Shown here piece by piece: positions 1 to 7,458 of a stretch of DNA of 17,036 nucleotides. The notes beneath the pieces were generated by a model, which saw only the letters and a program-made list of their open reading frames with translations, did no database searches and had not been told where the DNA came from. The stretch's first letter is position 1, and each line of letters begins with the position of its first letter. The stretch comes from Lachnospiraceae bacterium (GTDB lineage Bacteria > Bacillota_A > Clostridia > Lachnospirales > Lachnospiraceae). The stretch is from positions 1-17,036 of the forward strand of contig DMAZ01000127.1 of the NCBI GenBank assembly GCA_003446335.1, read 5' to 3'. Made by a program: the position numbers and the translations under genes.

Positions 1-614
1 TCGATCAGAACAGGCATTCCTTTGATGACGGCTCTGCCGATCGGAACGGATGTGGTGATCGTTGAAGAGCCGGCACAGCCTGCGATGATCGTTCCCTCAG
101 CTTCAGAATCAAGATTGATCATGCGTTTTCCATCAACGAAGGAAGGATCCAGCGCGTTCGCACCGGTGAGGCCTGTCTCCTCGTCTACCGTGAAAACACA
201 TTCAAGAGGAGGATGAGCAATTGTATCATCATCAAGGATGGCCAGCATATAGGCAACGCCGATACCGTCATCGCCGCCGAGTGTTGTCCCGTCAGCGGTG
301 ATGTAATCTCCGTCAACAAGAAGAGAGATAGGATCGGTCTCAAATGAGTGGCTGACGCCCGGTGCTGCAACACATACCATGTCCATATGTGCCTGAAGAA
401 TAACTGAATCAGAGTCTTCGTATCCTTCTGATCCGTACTTTTTAATAATAACATTTCCCTCTTCGTCGGCTATTGCGTCAAAATTATGATCAATCGCGAA
501 CTGGACAAGATACTCTGTAAGAGCCTGTGTATCGCCGGACCCATGCGGAATGGCAGCAATCTCCTCGAAAAAGCGAAAAACATTTTTCGGTTCTATATCT
601 GTTAAAATGCCCAT
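1..614 (-). CDS. pepD: PepD-type dipeptidase (aminoacyl-histidine dipeptidase, M20 family), C-terminus beyond window
   Basis: Cytosolic metal-dependent dipeptidase that hydrolyses Xaa-His and other dipeptides. The first 204 residues are visible; the gene runs off the left edge, so the lid domain and C-terminus are missing. Visible M20 landmarks are AIPHGSGD (21-28), QAHMDMV with metal ligand H76 and nearby D78, LGGDDGIG (112-119) with the bridging aspartate, DEETGLTGA (144-152) with the likely catalytic base E145, and LDSEAEG (168-174). This arrangement fits PepD (M20C) better than tripeptidase PepT or aminopeptidase M42. The ATG at 614 is preceded by an AAAGGAG site at suitable spacing. No convincing promoter is visible between the start and the upstream terminator near 700, though one should lie there. 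Confidence 0.9.
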   Translation of the reverse strand, partial: MGILTDIEPKNVFRFFEEIAAIPHGSGDTQALTEYLVQFAIDHNFDAIADEEGNVIIKKYGSEGYEDSDSVILQAHMDMVCVAAPGVSHSFETDPISLLVDGDYITADGTTLGGDDGIGVAYMLAILDDDTIAHPPLECVFTVDEETGLTGANALDPSFVDGKRMINLDSEAEGTIIAGCAGSSTITTSVPIGRAVIKGMPVLI

Positions 615-699
615 ATTATCTCCTTTCTGCGTGCTGAACTGTAGTTGAACTAAAGATGTAATGCTTCCTGCTTTCAGATAACGAAGTTTCCCGTGAAAC

Positions 700-727
700 A
701 AAAAAGGGATGCACTAGACACCCCTTC
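700..727 (-). terminator. Rho-independent terminator after the acidic-tail coiled-coil gene
   Basis: On the minus strand, GGGGTG pairs with CATCCC (one G-U pair) around a 7-base loop and is followed by TTTTTTG. It lies 18 bases beyond the stop codon of the 745-1407 gene and upstream of pepD, so it should end the mgsA-rsmD-coaD-coiled-coil transcript. Confidence 0.75.
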
Positions 728-744
728 TAATAACATGATTCAGA

Positions 745-1407
745 TTATTCGTCATCATCCTCGTAATCCATATCGTCTTCATCATCGATATAGTCGTCAT
801 CATCGTCATCGATTTCGTAATCGTCATCATCATCCTCGTAATAATCATTGGAAGGAGCCGGACGAGATGTCTGCGGGGAGAGTTCCATACGATTCTGTCT
901 TACAGTATCATAGGCACCCTGAAGGGCATCGATAAAAGCCTTATACTTAACACCGGCATCCTGGATCGTCGCGCCGGTAACGACTTCGATATTGGCAAGC
1001 ATTTCATCGGTATAAGTGAGCGCAGAAAGACGGATATTGTTGGCGTCCTGTGTTGCAGAATCAAGAATTCCCTGAGCCTGTTGATTAGCTTTATTAATTG
1101 TGTCGTTGGCCTGTGCGTATGCCTGCTGCATGACTTCGTGCTGGCTTACGAGTTCTTTCGCACGGGTCTCGGCATTGGCGATAATTCCGTCAGCCTTGGC
1201 CTGTGCATCTGCAAGAATTGCGTCCTTATTGGAGATGATTTTCTGATAACGCTTTATCTCTTCAGGTGTTTTGAGCCGTAACTCTCTTAACAGCTCTTCA
1301 AGCTCTTCTTTATTAACAACGATCTTAGTCGTGGATAAAGGCTGGAATTTACAGCTGTCCACATATTCTTCGATTTCTTCAATGATCTGCTCAATTCTGC
1401 TGGCCAT
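745..1407 (-). CDS. Coiled-coil protein with highly acidic C-terminal tail, function unknown
   Basis: 220 residues. Residues 1-60 are rich in Glu, Lys and Leu. Residues about 60-165 form a long Ala/Gln/Asn-rich helix, probably a coiled coil, with ADAQAKADGIIANAE-type spacing reminiscent of ATP synthase b/H-subunit stalks and DivIVA-like proteins; homologues are often loosely named V-ATPase subunit H-like. A Pro/Ser linker (about 177-187) leads to a tail at 188-220 in which 25 of 33 residues are Asp or Glu, with interspersed Tyr. There is no signal peptide or membrane segment, so it is probably cytosolic. The ATG at 1407 has an AAGGAG site close upstream. It lies 78 bases downstream of coaD and ends at a terminator. 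A role in division or envelope scaffolding is possible but unsupported; I do not recognise a specific function. Confidence 0.85.
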   Translation of the reverse strand: MASRIEQIIEEIEEYVDSCKFQPLSTTKIVVNKEELEELLRELRLKTPEEIKRYQKIISNKDAILADAQAKADGIIANAETRAKELVSQHEVMQQAYAQANDTINKANQQAQGILDSATQDANNIRLSALTYTDEMLANIEVVTGATIQDAGVKYKAFIDALQGAYDTVRQNRMELSPQTSRPAPSNDYYEDDDDDYEIDDDDDDYIDDEDDMDYEDDDE

Positions 1408-1434
1408 TTTTTTTCTCCTTATACCCAGATTTTT

Positions 1435-1463
1435 TATAAAAATGAGTGAGAATGAACTCTCAA
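1435..1463 (-). promoter_or_regulatory. Possible weak promoter upstream of the acidic-tail gene
   Basis: On the minus strand, TTGAGA (1458-1463) is separated by 17 bases from TTTATA (1435-1440). The -10 box is a poor match. A small TGAGA/TCTCA hairpin overlaps it, so the gap could instead be a weak processing or termination site between coaD and the next gene. Confidence 0.3.
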
Positions 1464-1485
1464 TACGGGAACATTCCTATCAGAG

Positions 1486-1968
1486 TCACGGAATTACTTT
1501 TTTCTTCAATGCCTCAGCGACAATTTGGGGTACGAACTGATCTATTGAAGCATTAAATCCAGCGACTTCCTTCACGGTCGTCGAACTGAGATAAGCGTAT
1601 TCCAGACTGGTAATAAGAAACATTGTATCAATGTCCGGAGCAAGAATTCTGTTGGTCTGAGCCATTGAAAGCTCATATTCAAAATCAGTGATTGCCCGCA
1701 AACCCCTTATTATGACCTGTGCGTTACATTCCCGAACAAAGTTCACAGAGAGACCCTCAAATGATTTTATACTGACATTTGGGATATCTCTCGTAACTTC
1801 CTTAAGTATCTTAACACGTTCTTCTGTGGAAAACAACGGAGTTTTTTGCGAATTGAACAAAACTCCGACGATGACTTCATCGAACTGCTGCGATGCACGT
1901 TTAATAATATCCAGGTGTCCGTAAGTCACCGGGTCGAATGAACCCGGATATACCGCTCTGTGTATCAA
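1486..1968 (-). CDS. coaD: Phosphopantetheine adenylyltransferase (PPAT)
   Basis: Transfers AMP from ATP to 4'-phosphopantetheine, giving dephospho-CoA, the penultimate step of CoA synthesis in the cytosol. The protein is 160 residues, the family's normal size. Visible motifs are [11 protein letters not shown] (8-18), containing the nucleotidyltransferase T/HxGH signature, [12 protein letters not shown] (88-99) and YLSSTTVKE (126-134). The start is a TTG at 1966-1968: an in-frame stop lies 12 bases upstream, no ATG is available before the PGSFDP motif, and a GAGG site sits ten bases upstream across the rsmD stop codon. It follows rsmD by 7 bases, so translation is probably coupled. The rsmD-coaD pairing is very common in bacteria. 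Confidence 0.97.
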   Translation of the reverse strand: MIHRAVYPGSFDPVTYGHLDIIKRASQQFDEVIVGVLFNSQKTPLFSTEERVKILKEVTRDIPNVSIKSFEGLSVNFVRECNAQVIIRGLRAITDFEYELSMAQTNRILAPDIDTMFLITSLEYAYLSSTTVKEVAGFNASIDQFVPQIVAEALKKKVIP

Positions 1969-1975
1969 TATTGTA

Positions 1976-2530
1976 TTACCTCAAAATTCTAAGAAAAAGA
2001 TGCTGACTTTGTCCGTAATGCCTCTCCTTGTAGATTTCATATCCCAGGTCATTAAGGTAGGAAAAGTCAGTTCTGGGTGATGCTTCTACTACTATAATTC
2101 CGTCTTCAGCCGGCAGGCTGCTCTCCGCAAGATACGTGAGCGTGATCTTTTCAAGGCCCTGATTGAAAGGAGGATCCATGAAGATGACATCGAACGGTTC
2201 CTCCGATTCCAGTCTTGCGAGGACGGAATTCACATCGCCTCTTATGAGCCTTGCTCTGTCCGACAAGCGGGTGAACTCCAGATTTTCAAGGATAAGTGAC
2301 TGATGTGCCCGTGTTTTTTCTACAAATGTACAGCTCGCGCAGCCTCTGCTGAGCGCTTCGATTCCGATGGAGCCGCTTCCCGCATAGAGATCCAGAAAAC
2401 GACAGCCCGGAATCCTCGGCATTAAAATATTAAAAAGTGTCTCTTTCGTCCTGTCTGTGGTCGGACGTACATCCAGTCCTTTGACAGTTCTGAGCGGCAT
2501 GGATCTGGCCGTTCCGGCTATTACTCTCAT
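1976..2530 (-). CDS. rsmD: 16S rRNA (guanine966-N2)-methyltransferase RsmD
   Basis: SAM-dependent methyltransferase that modifies G966 (E. coli numbering) of 16S rRNA during 30S assembly. The protein is 184 residues, the usual size. Landmarks are the N-terminal [10 protein letters not shown] and [15 protein letters not shown] (22-36), the SAM-binding loop [17 protein letters not shown] (47-63), and the amino-methyltransferase motif IV DPPF (119-122). The ATG at 2530 overlaps the mgsA stop by 4 bases (ATGA), indicating coupled translation. coaD follows after 7 bases. Confidence 0.96.
   Translation of the reverse strand: MRVIAGTARSMPLRTVKGLDVRPTTDRTKETLFNILMPRIPGCRFLDLYAGSGSIGIEALSRGCASCTFVEKTRAHQSLILENLEFTRLSDRARLIRGDVNSVLARLESEEPFDVIFMDPPFNQGLEKITLTYLAESSLPAEDGIIVVEASPRTDFSYLNDLGYEIYKERHYGQSQHLFLRILR
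1979..1982 (-). promoter_or_regulatory. Ribosome binding site that fixes the TTG start of coaD
   Basis: GAGG on the minus strand directly abuts the TAA of rsmD and lies ten bases before the TTG at 1966-1968. It is the only plausible site, and with the in-frame stop upstream it makes TTG the start. Confidence 0.6.
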
Positions 2531-2937
2531 AATATGTCACTGCTTTTCATGCTGAGCCTCCAGTCTAAATCTCCTCTGCCGAGACCAAGTACCATCAGTT
2601 CAGCTGTTGCTATGTTGGTCGCTACGGGAATGTTATTACGGTCACATGCCGTTACGACTGTACTCACATCGGGATCTTTGGGATCGATCATGTTGGGATT
2701 ATAGAAGAAAATGACCATGTCCATGGCATTCCTTTCTATCATTTCAGTGAACTGCTTGTCGCCCCCGATCGATCCCGGAAGGAACTTGTGGACATGTAGA
2801 TTAGTCGCCTCTTCAATTCTTCGGCCTGTTGTGCCTGTTGCATAGATGTCATGCCGGGACAGAATTCCCTTGTACGCTATGCAGAAATCTTCTATGAGCG
2901 TCTTTTTACTGTTATGAGCTATGATTCCTACGTTCAT
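2527..2937 (-). CDS. mgsA: Methylglyoxal synthase homologue with altered active-site residues
   Basis: The family converts dihydroxyacetone phosphate to methylglyoxal and phosphate, a glycolytic overflow bypass. The protein is 136 residues. Conserved features are IAHNSKK (6-12), phosphate-binding YATGTTG (32-38), IGGDKQ with D60 (equivalent to E. coli catalytic D71), DPDV with D90 (equivalent to D101) and NIPVATNIATAE (102-113). With a constant offset of 11 to the E. coli enzyme as I recall it, three conserved positions differ: D20 is N9, D91 is N80 and H98 is K87. Activity is therefore uncertain. The start at 2937 has an AAGGGG site 6 bases upstream and begins directly with the family N-terminus. 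A longer in-frame reading to 3075 would cover the promoter and adds unrelated residues. The gene heads the mgsA-rsmD-coaD operon. Confidence 0.88.
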   Translation of the reverse strand: MNVGIIAHNSKKTLIEDFCIAYKGILSRHDIYATGTTGRRIEEATNLHVHKFLPGSIGGDKQFTEMIERNAMDMVIFFYNPNMIDPKDPDVSTVVTACDRNNIPVATNIATAELMVLGLGRGDLDWRLSMKSSDIL

Positions 2938-2943
2938 CTTATA

Positions 2944-2949
2944 CCCCTT
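2944..2949 (-). promoter_or_regulatory. Ribosome binding site for mgsA
   Basis: AAGGGG on the minus strand, 6 bases before the ATG at 2937. It supports the short start over in-frame codons further upstream. Confidence 0.7.
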
Positions 2950-3025
2950 GTGTTGCCTGGCATCAAATCTCGTATCGGAAATACACGAAACGCATGAATG
3001 CGCTGATAAACAATATTCCATATAC

Positions 3026-3054
3026 AGTATAGCAAATTTGACAAAAACAGGCAA
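3026..3054 (-). promoter_or_regulatory. Sigma-A promoter for the mgsA-rsmD-coaD operon
   Basis: On the minus strand, TTGCCT (3049-3054) and TATACT (3026-3031) are separated by exactly 17 bases. Transcription should begin near 3018-3020, leaving a leader of about 80 bases. The leader holds small hairpins, including CGCAT/ATGCG and TCGTGT/ATACGA with one wobble pair. I see no recognisable riboswitch. Confidence 0.75.
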
Positions 3055-3093
3055 TACATTGCGGTTATTTTTCATCGTTTTGCTGAAAAAACA

Positions 3094-5139
3094 TCACAAA
3101 GACGAGAAATGATCCGTTTCCAGATATGTCTTCATTCTTCCTCGCAGGATTGCAAAATCTTCAGAAATAAGGCCGGGATCATCATGCATGATGACTGCAG
3201 CCAGCTCGCCCGCTTTTTGCAGGATCTCAGCGTCCCTTGAAATATCCGCTATACTGAAATAGGCATCTCCGCTCTGCCTGATGCCGAGAAGATCACCCGG
3301 TCCCCGCAGTTCGAAATCCTTAGCAGCTATTTCGAATCCGTTATTGGAATGATTCAGAATATCCAGCCTCCGGCGAATGGTCTCACTCTGCTGTCCGGCC
3401 ATGAAAATACAGTAGGACTGTGCCTCCCCACGCCCGACTCTTCCGCGGAGCTGGTGCAAAGTGGCAAGACCAAAACGTTCGGCATTCTCGATCATCATGA
3501 CCGTCGCGTTCGGGACATCGACACCGACTTCGACGACTGTCGTGGAGACCAGGATCTGTATCTTCCCTTCCGAAAAAGCTTCCATGACCTTATTTTTCTC
3601 TGACGCTTTCATTCTCCCGTGAAGGGCGGAAACAGAAACATCCGGGAATTCTTTTTTCATTTTTGCGGTGTACTCAATGACATTTTCCGCCTCGAGTCCT
3701 TCTGCAGCCTCTATCATGGGGCATATGATATAGGCCTGATGTCCGGCTTCTATTTCGCGCCGGATAAAACGCATCGCATTGGGCCTCCAGGCAGGATCCA
3801 CAACACAGTTCTTTATGGGAAGTCGTCTGGCCGGAAGCTCATCGAGGACAGAAATATCCAGATCCCCGTAAAAGATGATGCCGAGTGTTCTGGGAATCGG
3901 AGTTGCTGACATGACCATCATGTGGGGCGGTCTTTGTCTGTCTGACAGAGCTTCCCGCTGATATACACCGAAACGATGCTGTTCATCCGTTATGACCAGA
4001 GCAAGATCCTTATACTCCACTGTATTTTGAATAAGGGCATGTGTTCCTATTATTATATTTCCTTCTCCGGAAGAAATAGCCCGGAGAGCTTCTCTTCTCT
4101 CTGCTGCCCGAAGGGAGCCCGTAAGAAGGATCGGATGGAGCCGGCAAAGATGCTGCTCCCCGACAAGAGCCTGCATTTTCTCAAAATGTTGTTTTGCAAG
4201 CACTTCTGTCGGGGCCATCAGGACACTCTGATAGCCGCAGGATGCCGTCATGATCATTGCGAGGAAAGCCAGGATCGTTTTGCCTGAACCGACATCCCCC
4301 TGGATCAGTCTTGACATACGGTGGCCGCTTGAAAGATCTTGCTCGATTTCCCGCCATACATTCATCTGTCCTCCGGTCAGCCTGAACGGGAGACCCTCAA
4401 TGACATCTTCTGTATCCCATGTCTCGCGGATGTCGAAAGCAGAACGGATTTCTTCTTCGTGCATTCGTATCATCCGAAGACCGAGTATGAACTGAAAGAA
4501 TTCGTCAAATGCGAGTCTGCTGCGGGCCCGCACCATCATCTCCTGATTTTCGGGAAAATGGATGCAGTAGGAAGCCTCCGCTTCGTCCATGAGACCGCTC
4601 ATTGCGACGATCTGTTCAGGCAGGAATTCAGCAGGCGGACCGCACATTTCAAATGCAGCTCTTACGGCTTTTGAGACGGTGTTATTGGAAAGGCCTTTTG
4701 TGAGTCCGTAGACCGGATTCAGGGTATCTGTCTTTTCCCCGTACTGATCGGGAGAATAGATCTCGGGATGCTCCATGACCCGGCCGCTGCGCCTTATTGC
4801 GACAGTGCCTCTGAATATGTAAGTATTCCCTTTTTTTAAGATGGAACGAATGTAAGGAGAATTGTACCATACCAGCCGGATCCGCCCGGTAAGATCTTCC
4901 GCGTCAAGAGAAGTGATCGTCAGCTTTCCTTTTGAAAAAACGGATACCCCTTTTGATACCGTGACGGAAATCGCGCACTTTTTTCCGATCGTGAGATTTG
5001 AGATCGGTTCCGGTTCCGTATATTCATCGTAATGAACAGGATAATACTCAAGCAGCTTCTCTGCGCTGTCCACACCCAGCTTCATAAAGAGAGCTTCGGT
5101 CTTGGGTCCTATTCCTTTTAACTCAGATAATTTCATCAT
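3094..5139 (-). CDS. recG: ATP-dependent DNA helicase RecG
   Basis: Superfamily 2 double-strand DNA translocase that reverses stalled forks and migrates branched intermediates. The 681 residues are full length compared with the usual 680-690. An N-terminal wedge/OB domain spans about 1-240. The helicase core shows Walker A GDVGSGKT (281-288), MAPTEVLA (308-315), the RecG-typical DEQH box (385-388, not DEAH), SATPIPRT (411-418), ALHGRM (505-510) and HQLRGRVGRG (562-571). The C-terminal block at about 600-640 contains FELRGPGDLLG. Two tandem ATGs (5139 and 5136) are possible starts; an in-frame TGA lies 9 bases before the first. The ribosome binding site is poor (TTGAG at best) and sits in the U-tract of the preceding terminator. 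No promoter fits in between. Confidence 0.97.
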   Translation of the reverse strand: MMKLSELKGIGPKTEALFMKLGVDSAEKLLEYYPVHYDEYTEPEPISNLTIGKKCAISVTVSKGVSVFSKGKLTITSLDAEDLTGRIRLVWYNSPYIRSILKKGNTYIFRGTVAIRRSGRVMEHPEIYSPDQYGEKTDTLNPVYGLTKGLSNNTVSKAVRAAFEMCGPPAEFLPEQIVAMSGLMDEAEASYCIHFPENQEMMVRARSRLAFDEFFQFILGLRMIRMHEEEIRSAFDIRETWDTEDVIEGLPFRLTGGQMNVWREIEQDLSSGHRMSRLIQGDVGSGKTILAFLAMIMTASCGYQSVLMAPTEVLAKQHFEKMQALVGEQHLCRLHPILLTGSLRAAERREALRAISSGEGNIIIGTHALIQNTVEYKDLALVITDEQHRFGVYQREALSDRQRPPHMMVMSATPIPRTLGIIFYGDLDISVLDELPARRLPIKNCVVDPAWRPNAMRFIRREIEAGHQAYIICPMIEAAEGLEAENVIEYTAKMKKEFPDVSVSALHGRMKASEKNKVMEAFSEGKIQILVSTTVVEVGVDVPNATVMMIENAERFGLATLHQLRGRVGRGEAQSYCIFMAGQQSETIRRRLDILNHSNNGFEIAAKDFELRGPGDLLGIRQSGDAYFSIADISRDAEILQKAGELAAVIMHDDPGLISEDFAILRGRMKTYLETDHFSSL

Positions 5140-5146
5140 GAATACT

Positions 5147-5186
5147 CAAAAACTGCCGTATGCGGTCGAAAGGCCTCATACGGCAG
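5147..5186 (-). terminator. Strong intrinsic terminator between yloV and recG
   Basis: On the minus strand, CTGCCGTATG pairs perfectly over 10 bp with CATACGGCAG around a 14-base loop, followed by TTTTTGAG. It begins 31 bases after the yloV stop and its U-tract ends only 8 bases before the recG ATG. It should end much of the yloU-yloV transcript, leaving recG dependent on readthrough. Confidence 0.88.
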
Positions 5187-5217
5187 CAGATTTTACAAAA
5201 ACAACAGATGAAAAAAA

Positions 5218-6903
5218 TTATTCAACAGAAAGAATTACATAGTAAACAGGCTGACCACCGTGATTTACTTCGATATCGATATCCGGATATGCTTCACTGA
5301 TTCTTTCACGGAGAGCTTCGGCATCTTCATCGGAAAAATCTTCTCCGTTATAAATACTGATCAGCTCGGAATCTTCATCCGTCAGTTTGGAGAGCATATC
5401 CATGACGACGTCAGAAACATCCGGTCCGACTGACATGATCCCTTCATCGCCGATTCCCATAATGTCTCCGGACTTGATCTCGATACCGTCGATTTTCGTA
5501 TCTCTGACAGCATAGGTGACCTCACCGGATTTGACATATTTGATCTCTTCAGCCATGGCCGAAGCATTATCTTCCGGAGAATTATCCGGAATAAAGTTCA
5601 CGACTGCAGTGATTCCCTGCGGAATTGTTCTGGTGGGAATTACATGAACATTGCAGTCTTTTGTGAGATCTTTTGCCTGATTTGCTGTAAGAATAATGTT
5701 CTTGTTATTAGGCAGAATAAAAACGTTCTCAGCGTGTGCTTTCTGAATCGCGTTCAGCATGTCATCCGTGCTGGGATTCATTGTCTGTCCGCCTTCGATC
5801 ACTACGTCAGCGCCAAGCTCCCGGAATACCTCGGCCAGACCGTCACCGACCGTGACGGAAATGAAGGCATTCTTCTTGAAAGGTGTTTCAACTTCTGCTT
5901 CTGCATCTTTGGACAGCTTTTCCCCGGCTTCTCTTGCTCTTGCCGCCTGTACCTCTTCTGCCTTAAAAAGCCGTTCTTTATGTTCTTCACGCATATTGTC
6001 GACTTTCATGCGGGTGAGCTGGCCATATTCAAGACCTTTTTCAAATGCCTTGCCGGGATGGTTCGTATGGACATGGACCTTGACGATATCATCTCCGGCT
6101 ACAAATACAAGGCTGTCGCCGAGTGAGGCCAGATATGATTTCATATTGTCCTCATCCTCCTCGGTGAACTCTTTGTCAAGCTTTACAATGAACTCGGTAC
6201 AGTATCCGAATGTGATCTCATCGGTGCTGATCGGCTGAGAAACATTGTGCAGCTGGACCTCGGGAGAGACAAAATTAAGATCGATCTCGAGTCCGTTAAA
6301 GGAATCGACTGCCCCGTGAACAACTGCCATGAGGCCTTGTCCGCCTGAATCAACGACACCGGCCTCTTTTAAGACCGGAAGTAATTCAGGCGTTCGCGCG
6401 AGTGCTTCGTCACCTTCGTGAAGGACATCTGCGAGGAACTTTGCGAGATCTTCCTTGTCTTCTATCTCCATAGCCTTATCTGCCATGGCTTTCGCGACAG
6501 TAAGAATTGTGCCTTCCTTGGGCTTCATAACAGCCTTATATGCTGTTTCGACCGCTTTCTGCATTGCTTCGGCAAGTATCTGGCCATCGAGGACTTCATA
6601 ATCGCGTATGACTTTGGTGAAGCCTCGAAGCAGCTGAGACAGGATGACACCGGAGTTGCCCCGCGCTCCTCGAAGGGAACCGGAAGAAATGGCTTTTGCC
6701 AGGTCTTCTACAGACGGGTTCATCAGTTTGTTCACCTCGGCTGCCGCAGACATGATGGTCAGTGTCATATTTGTTCCCGTATCCCCGTCAGGAACAGGGA
6801 AAACATTCAACTCATTGATCCAATTCTTTTTGATTTCAAGGTTCTTTGCTCCGGAAAGGAACATTTTCCGAAGCATTGACGCGTCAATTGTTTGTGTACC
6901 CAC
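5218..6903 (-). CDS. yloV: YloV/FakA-like DAK2-domain kinase (fatty acid kinase A family)
   Basis: 561 residues, the typical length. In characterised members (FakA) the protein phosphorylates fatty acids carried by a FakB partner, feeding exogenous fatty acids to phospholipid synthesis; that substrate is inferred here. The N-terminal DAK2/DhaL domain (about 7-205) has the Mg-ATP motif NVFPVPDGDTGTNM (33-46), GARGNSGVI (79-87) and VVDSGGQGL (183-191). A middle domain with GYCTEFIV (233-240) and KVHVHTNHPG (275-284) carries Cys/His residues expected to bind metal. The C-terminal region (about 345-561) is DegV-like, with GGQTMNPS and LPNNKN. The start is a GTG at 6903 preceded by GGGAGGAG. It follows yloU by 16 bases, the classic yloU-yloV pair. 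No fakB gene is in the window. Confidence 0.93.
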   Translation of the reverse strand: MGTQTIDASMLRKMFLSGAKNLEIKKNWINELNVFPVPDGDTGTNMTLTIMSAAAEVNKLMNPSVEDLAKAISSGSLRGARGNSGVILSQLLRGFTKVIRDYEVLDGQILAEAMQKAVETAYKAVMKPKEGTILTVAKAMADKAMEIEDKEDLAKFLADVLHEGDEALARTPELLPVLKEAGVVDSGGQGLMAVVHGAVDSFNGLEIDLNFVSPEVQLHNVSQPISTDEITFGYCTEFIVKLDKEFTEEDEDNMKSYLASLGDSLVFVAGDDIVKVHVHTNHPGKAFEKGLEYGQLTRMKVDNMREEHKERLFKAEEVQAARAREAGEKLSKDAEAEVETPFKKNAFISVTVGDGLAEVFRELGADVVIEGGQTMNPSTDDMLNAIQKAHAENVFILPNNKNIILTANQAKDLTKDCNVHVIPTRTIPQGITAVVNFIPDNSPEDNASAMAEEIKYVKSGEVTYAVRDTKIDGIEIKSGDIMGIGDEGIMSVGPDVSDVVMDMLSKLTDEDSELISIYNGEDFSDEDAEALRERISEAYPDIDIEVNHGGQPVYYVILSVE

Positions 6904-6919
6904 TTTATCTCCTCCCGAA

Positions 6920-7276
6920 TCAGTCGATCACTCGAATTCCGTCGATCATAATGTCTATATGCTCAACGGTCATGCCGGTGAATTGTTCAAGCTTGTAACG
7001 GACACTCTCTACGAGATTGTCCGACATCGCTGTCAGATTGACGCCGTAGGAAACTATGCAATGCAGTACAAGTGATATTTTATTGTCATTAATTTTAACA
7101 TTGATACCATATTTCAGGCTGTCCTTTTTCAGAAGGTGTACAAGGCCGTCCTTCATGCTGATTGCCGCCATGCCTACAATACCGAAGCAGCCGACAGCCA
7201 CAGAACCCGCATAGGTGGCAATTACATCGGAATTGATCGTAACGACACCGTACTCGGTACTTATGCGTCCTTTCAT
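6920..7276 (-). CDS. yloU: Asp23/Gls24 family envelope stress protein (YloU-like)
   Basis: 118 residues. The Asp23 fold is recognisable in GRISTEYGVVTINSDVIATYAG (3-24), where the conserved D/EVI helix starts, in the GCFGIVGMAA turn (29-38), and in the C-terminal segment ending VEHIDIMIDGIRV. Members are small cytosolic or membrane-associated proteins linked to envelope homeostasis; their precise activity is unknown. The ATG at 7276 has a strong GGAGGT site. yloV follows after 16 bases, and the pair is divergent from rpmB, as in Bacillus. Confidence 0.93.
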   Translation of the reverse strand: MKGRISTEYGVVTINSDVIATYAGSVAVGCFGIVGMAAISMKDGLVHLLKKDSLKYGINVKINDNKISLVLHCIVSYGVNLTAMSDNLVESVRYKLEQFTGMTVEHIDIMIDGIRVID

Positions 7277-7336
7277 ATATTTACCTCCGTAAAATTTCTG
7301 GTATAAGAATAAACGTTTCAGGCGATATTCAAGGGT

Positions 7337-7371
7337 ATTATATACGCTTTGTGCAAAAAAGAAAAGGAGTT
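7337..7371 (-). promoter_or_regulatory. Probable promoter of the yloU-yloV operon
   Basis: On the minus strand a consensus -10 TATAAT lies at 7337-7342, about 60 bases before the yloU start. The -35 region is T-rich (TTTTCT at about 17 bases spacing) and a poor match, so the box boundaries are approximate. Confidence 0.5.
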
Positions 7372-7417
7372 ATTTAAAACAGTATGCCGATGTTCTGATT
7401 TTTTTGATGGAAAACAC

Positions 7418-7446
7418 TTGCATCATTCCGAGCTATCTGATAGAAT
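7418..7446 (+). promoter_or_regulatory. Sigma-A promoter for rpmB
   Basis: TTGCAT (7418-7423) and TAGAAT (7441-7446) are separated by exactly 17 bases. Transcription should start near 7453, leaving a leader of about 47 bases before the rpmB ATG. Confidence 0.8.
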
Positions 7447-7458
7447 AGTTGACGTTGC

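Noticed and set aside
742..850. Short repeats near 742-850 as a possible CRISPR or direct-repeat array
   Set aside because: The repeats are in-frame Asp codons of variable arrangement, with no constant repeat and spacer structure.
693..935. Plus-strand His/Arg-rich 80-residue frame, possibly a metal-binding peptide
   Set aside because: The His/Arg richness is simply the complement of the GAT/GAC codons of the acidic tail; no ribosome binding site precedes it.
745..1407. Assignment of the coiled-coil gene as a true V-type ATPase subunit H
   Set aside because: The resemblance is limited to general Ala/Glu coiled-coil composition, no other ATPase subunit is nearby, and the acidic tail does not fit.
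2938..3075. N-terminal extension of mgsA to an in-frame ATG at 3075
   Set aside because: The extension is Cys-rich and unlike the family, it spans the predicted promoter, and the internal ATG at 2937 has a good ribosome binding site and the family N-terminus.
5644..6238. Two overlapping plus-strand open frames opposite yloV
   Set aside because: Both are contained in the conserved YloV middle and C-terminal domains on the minus strand and show no independent coding evidence.
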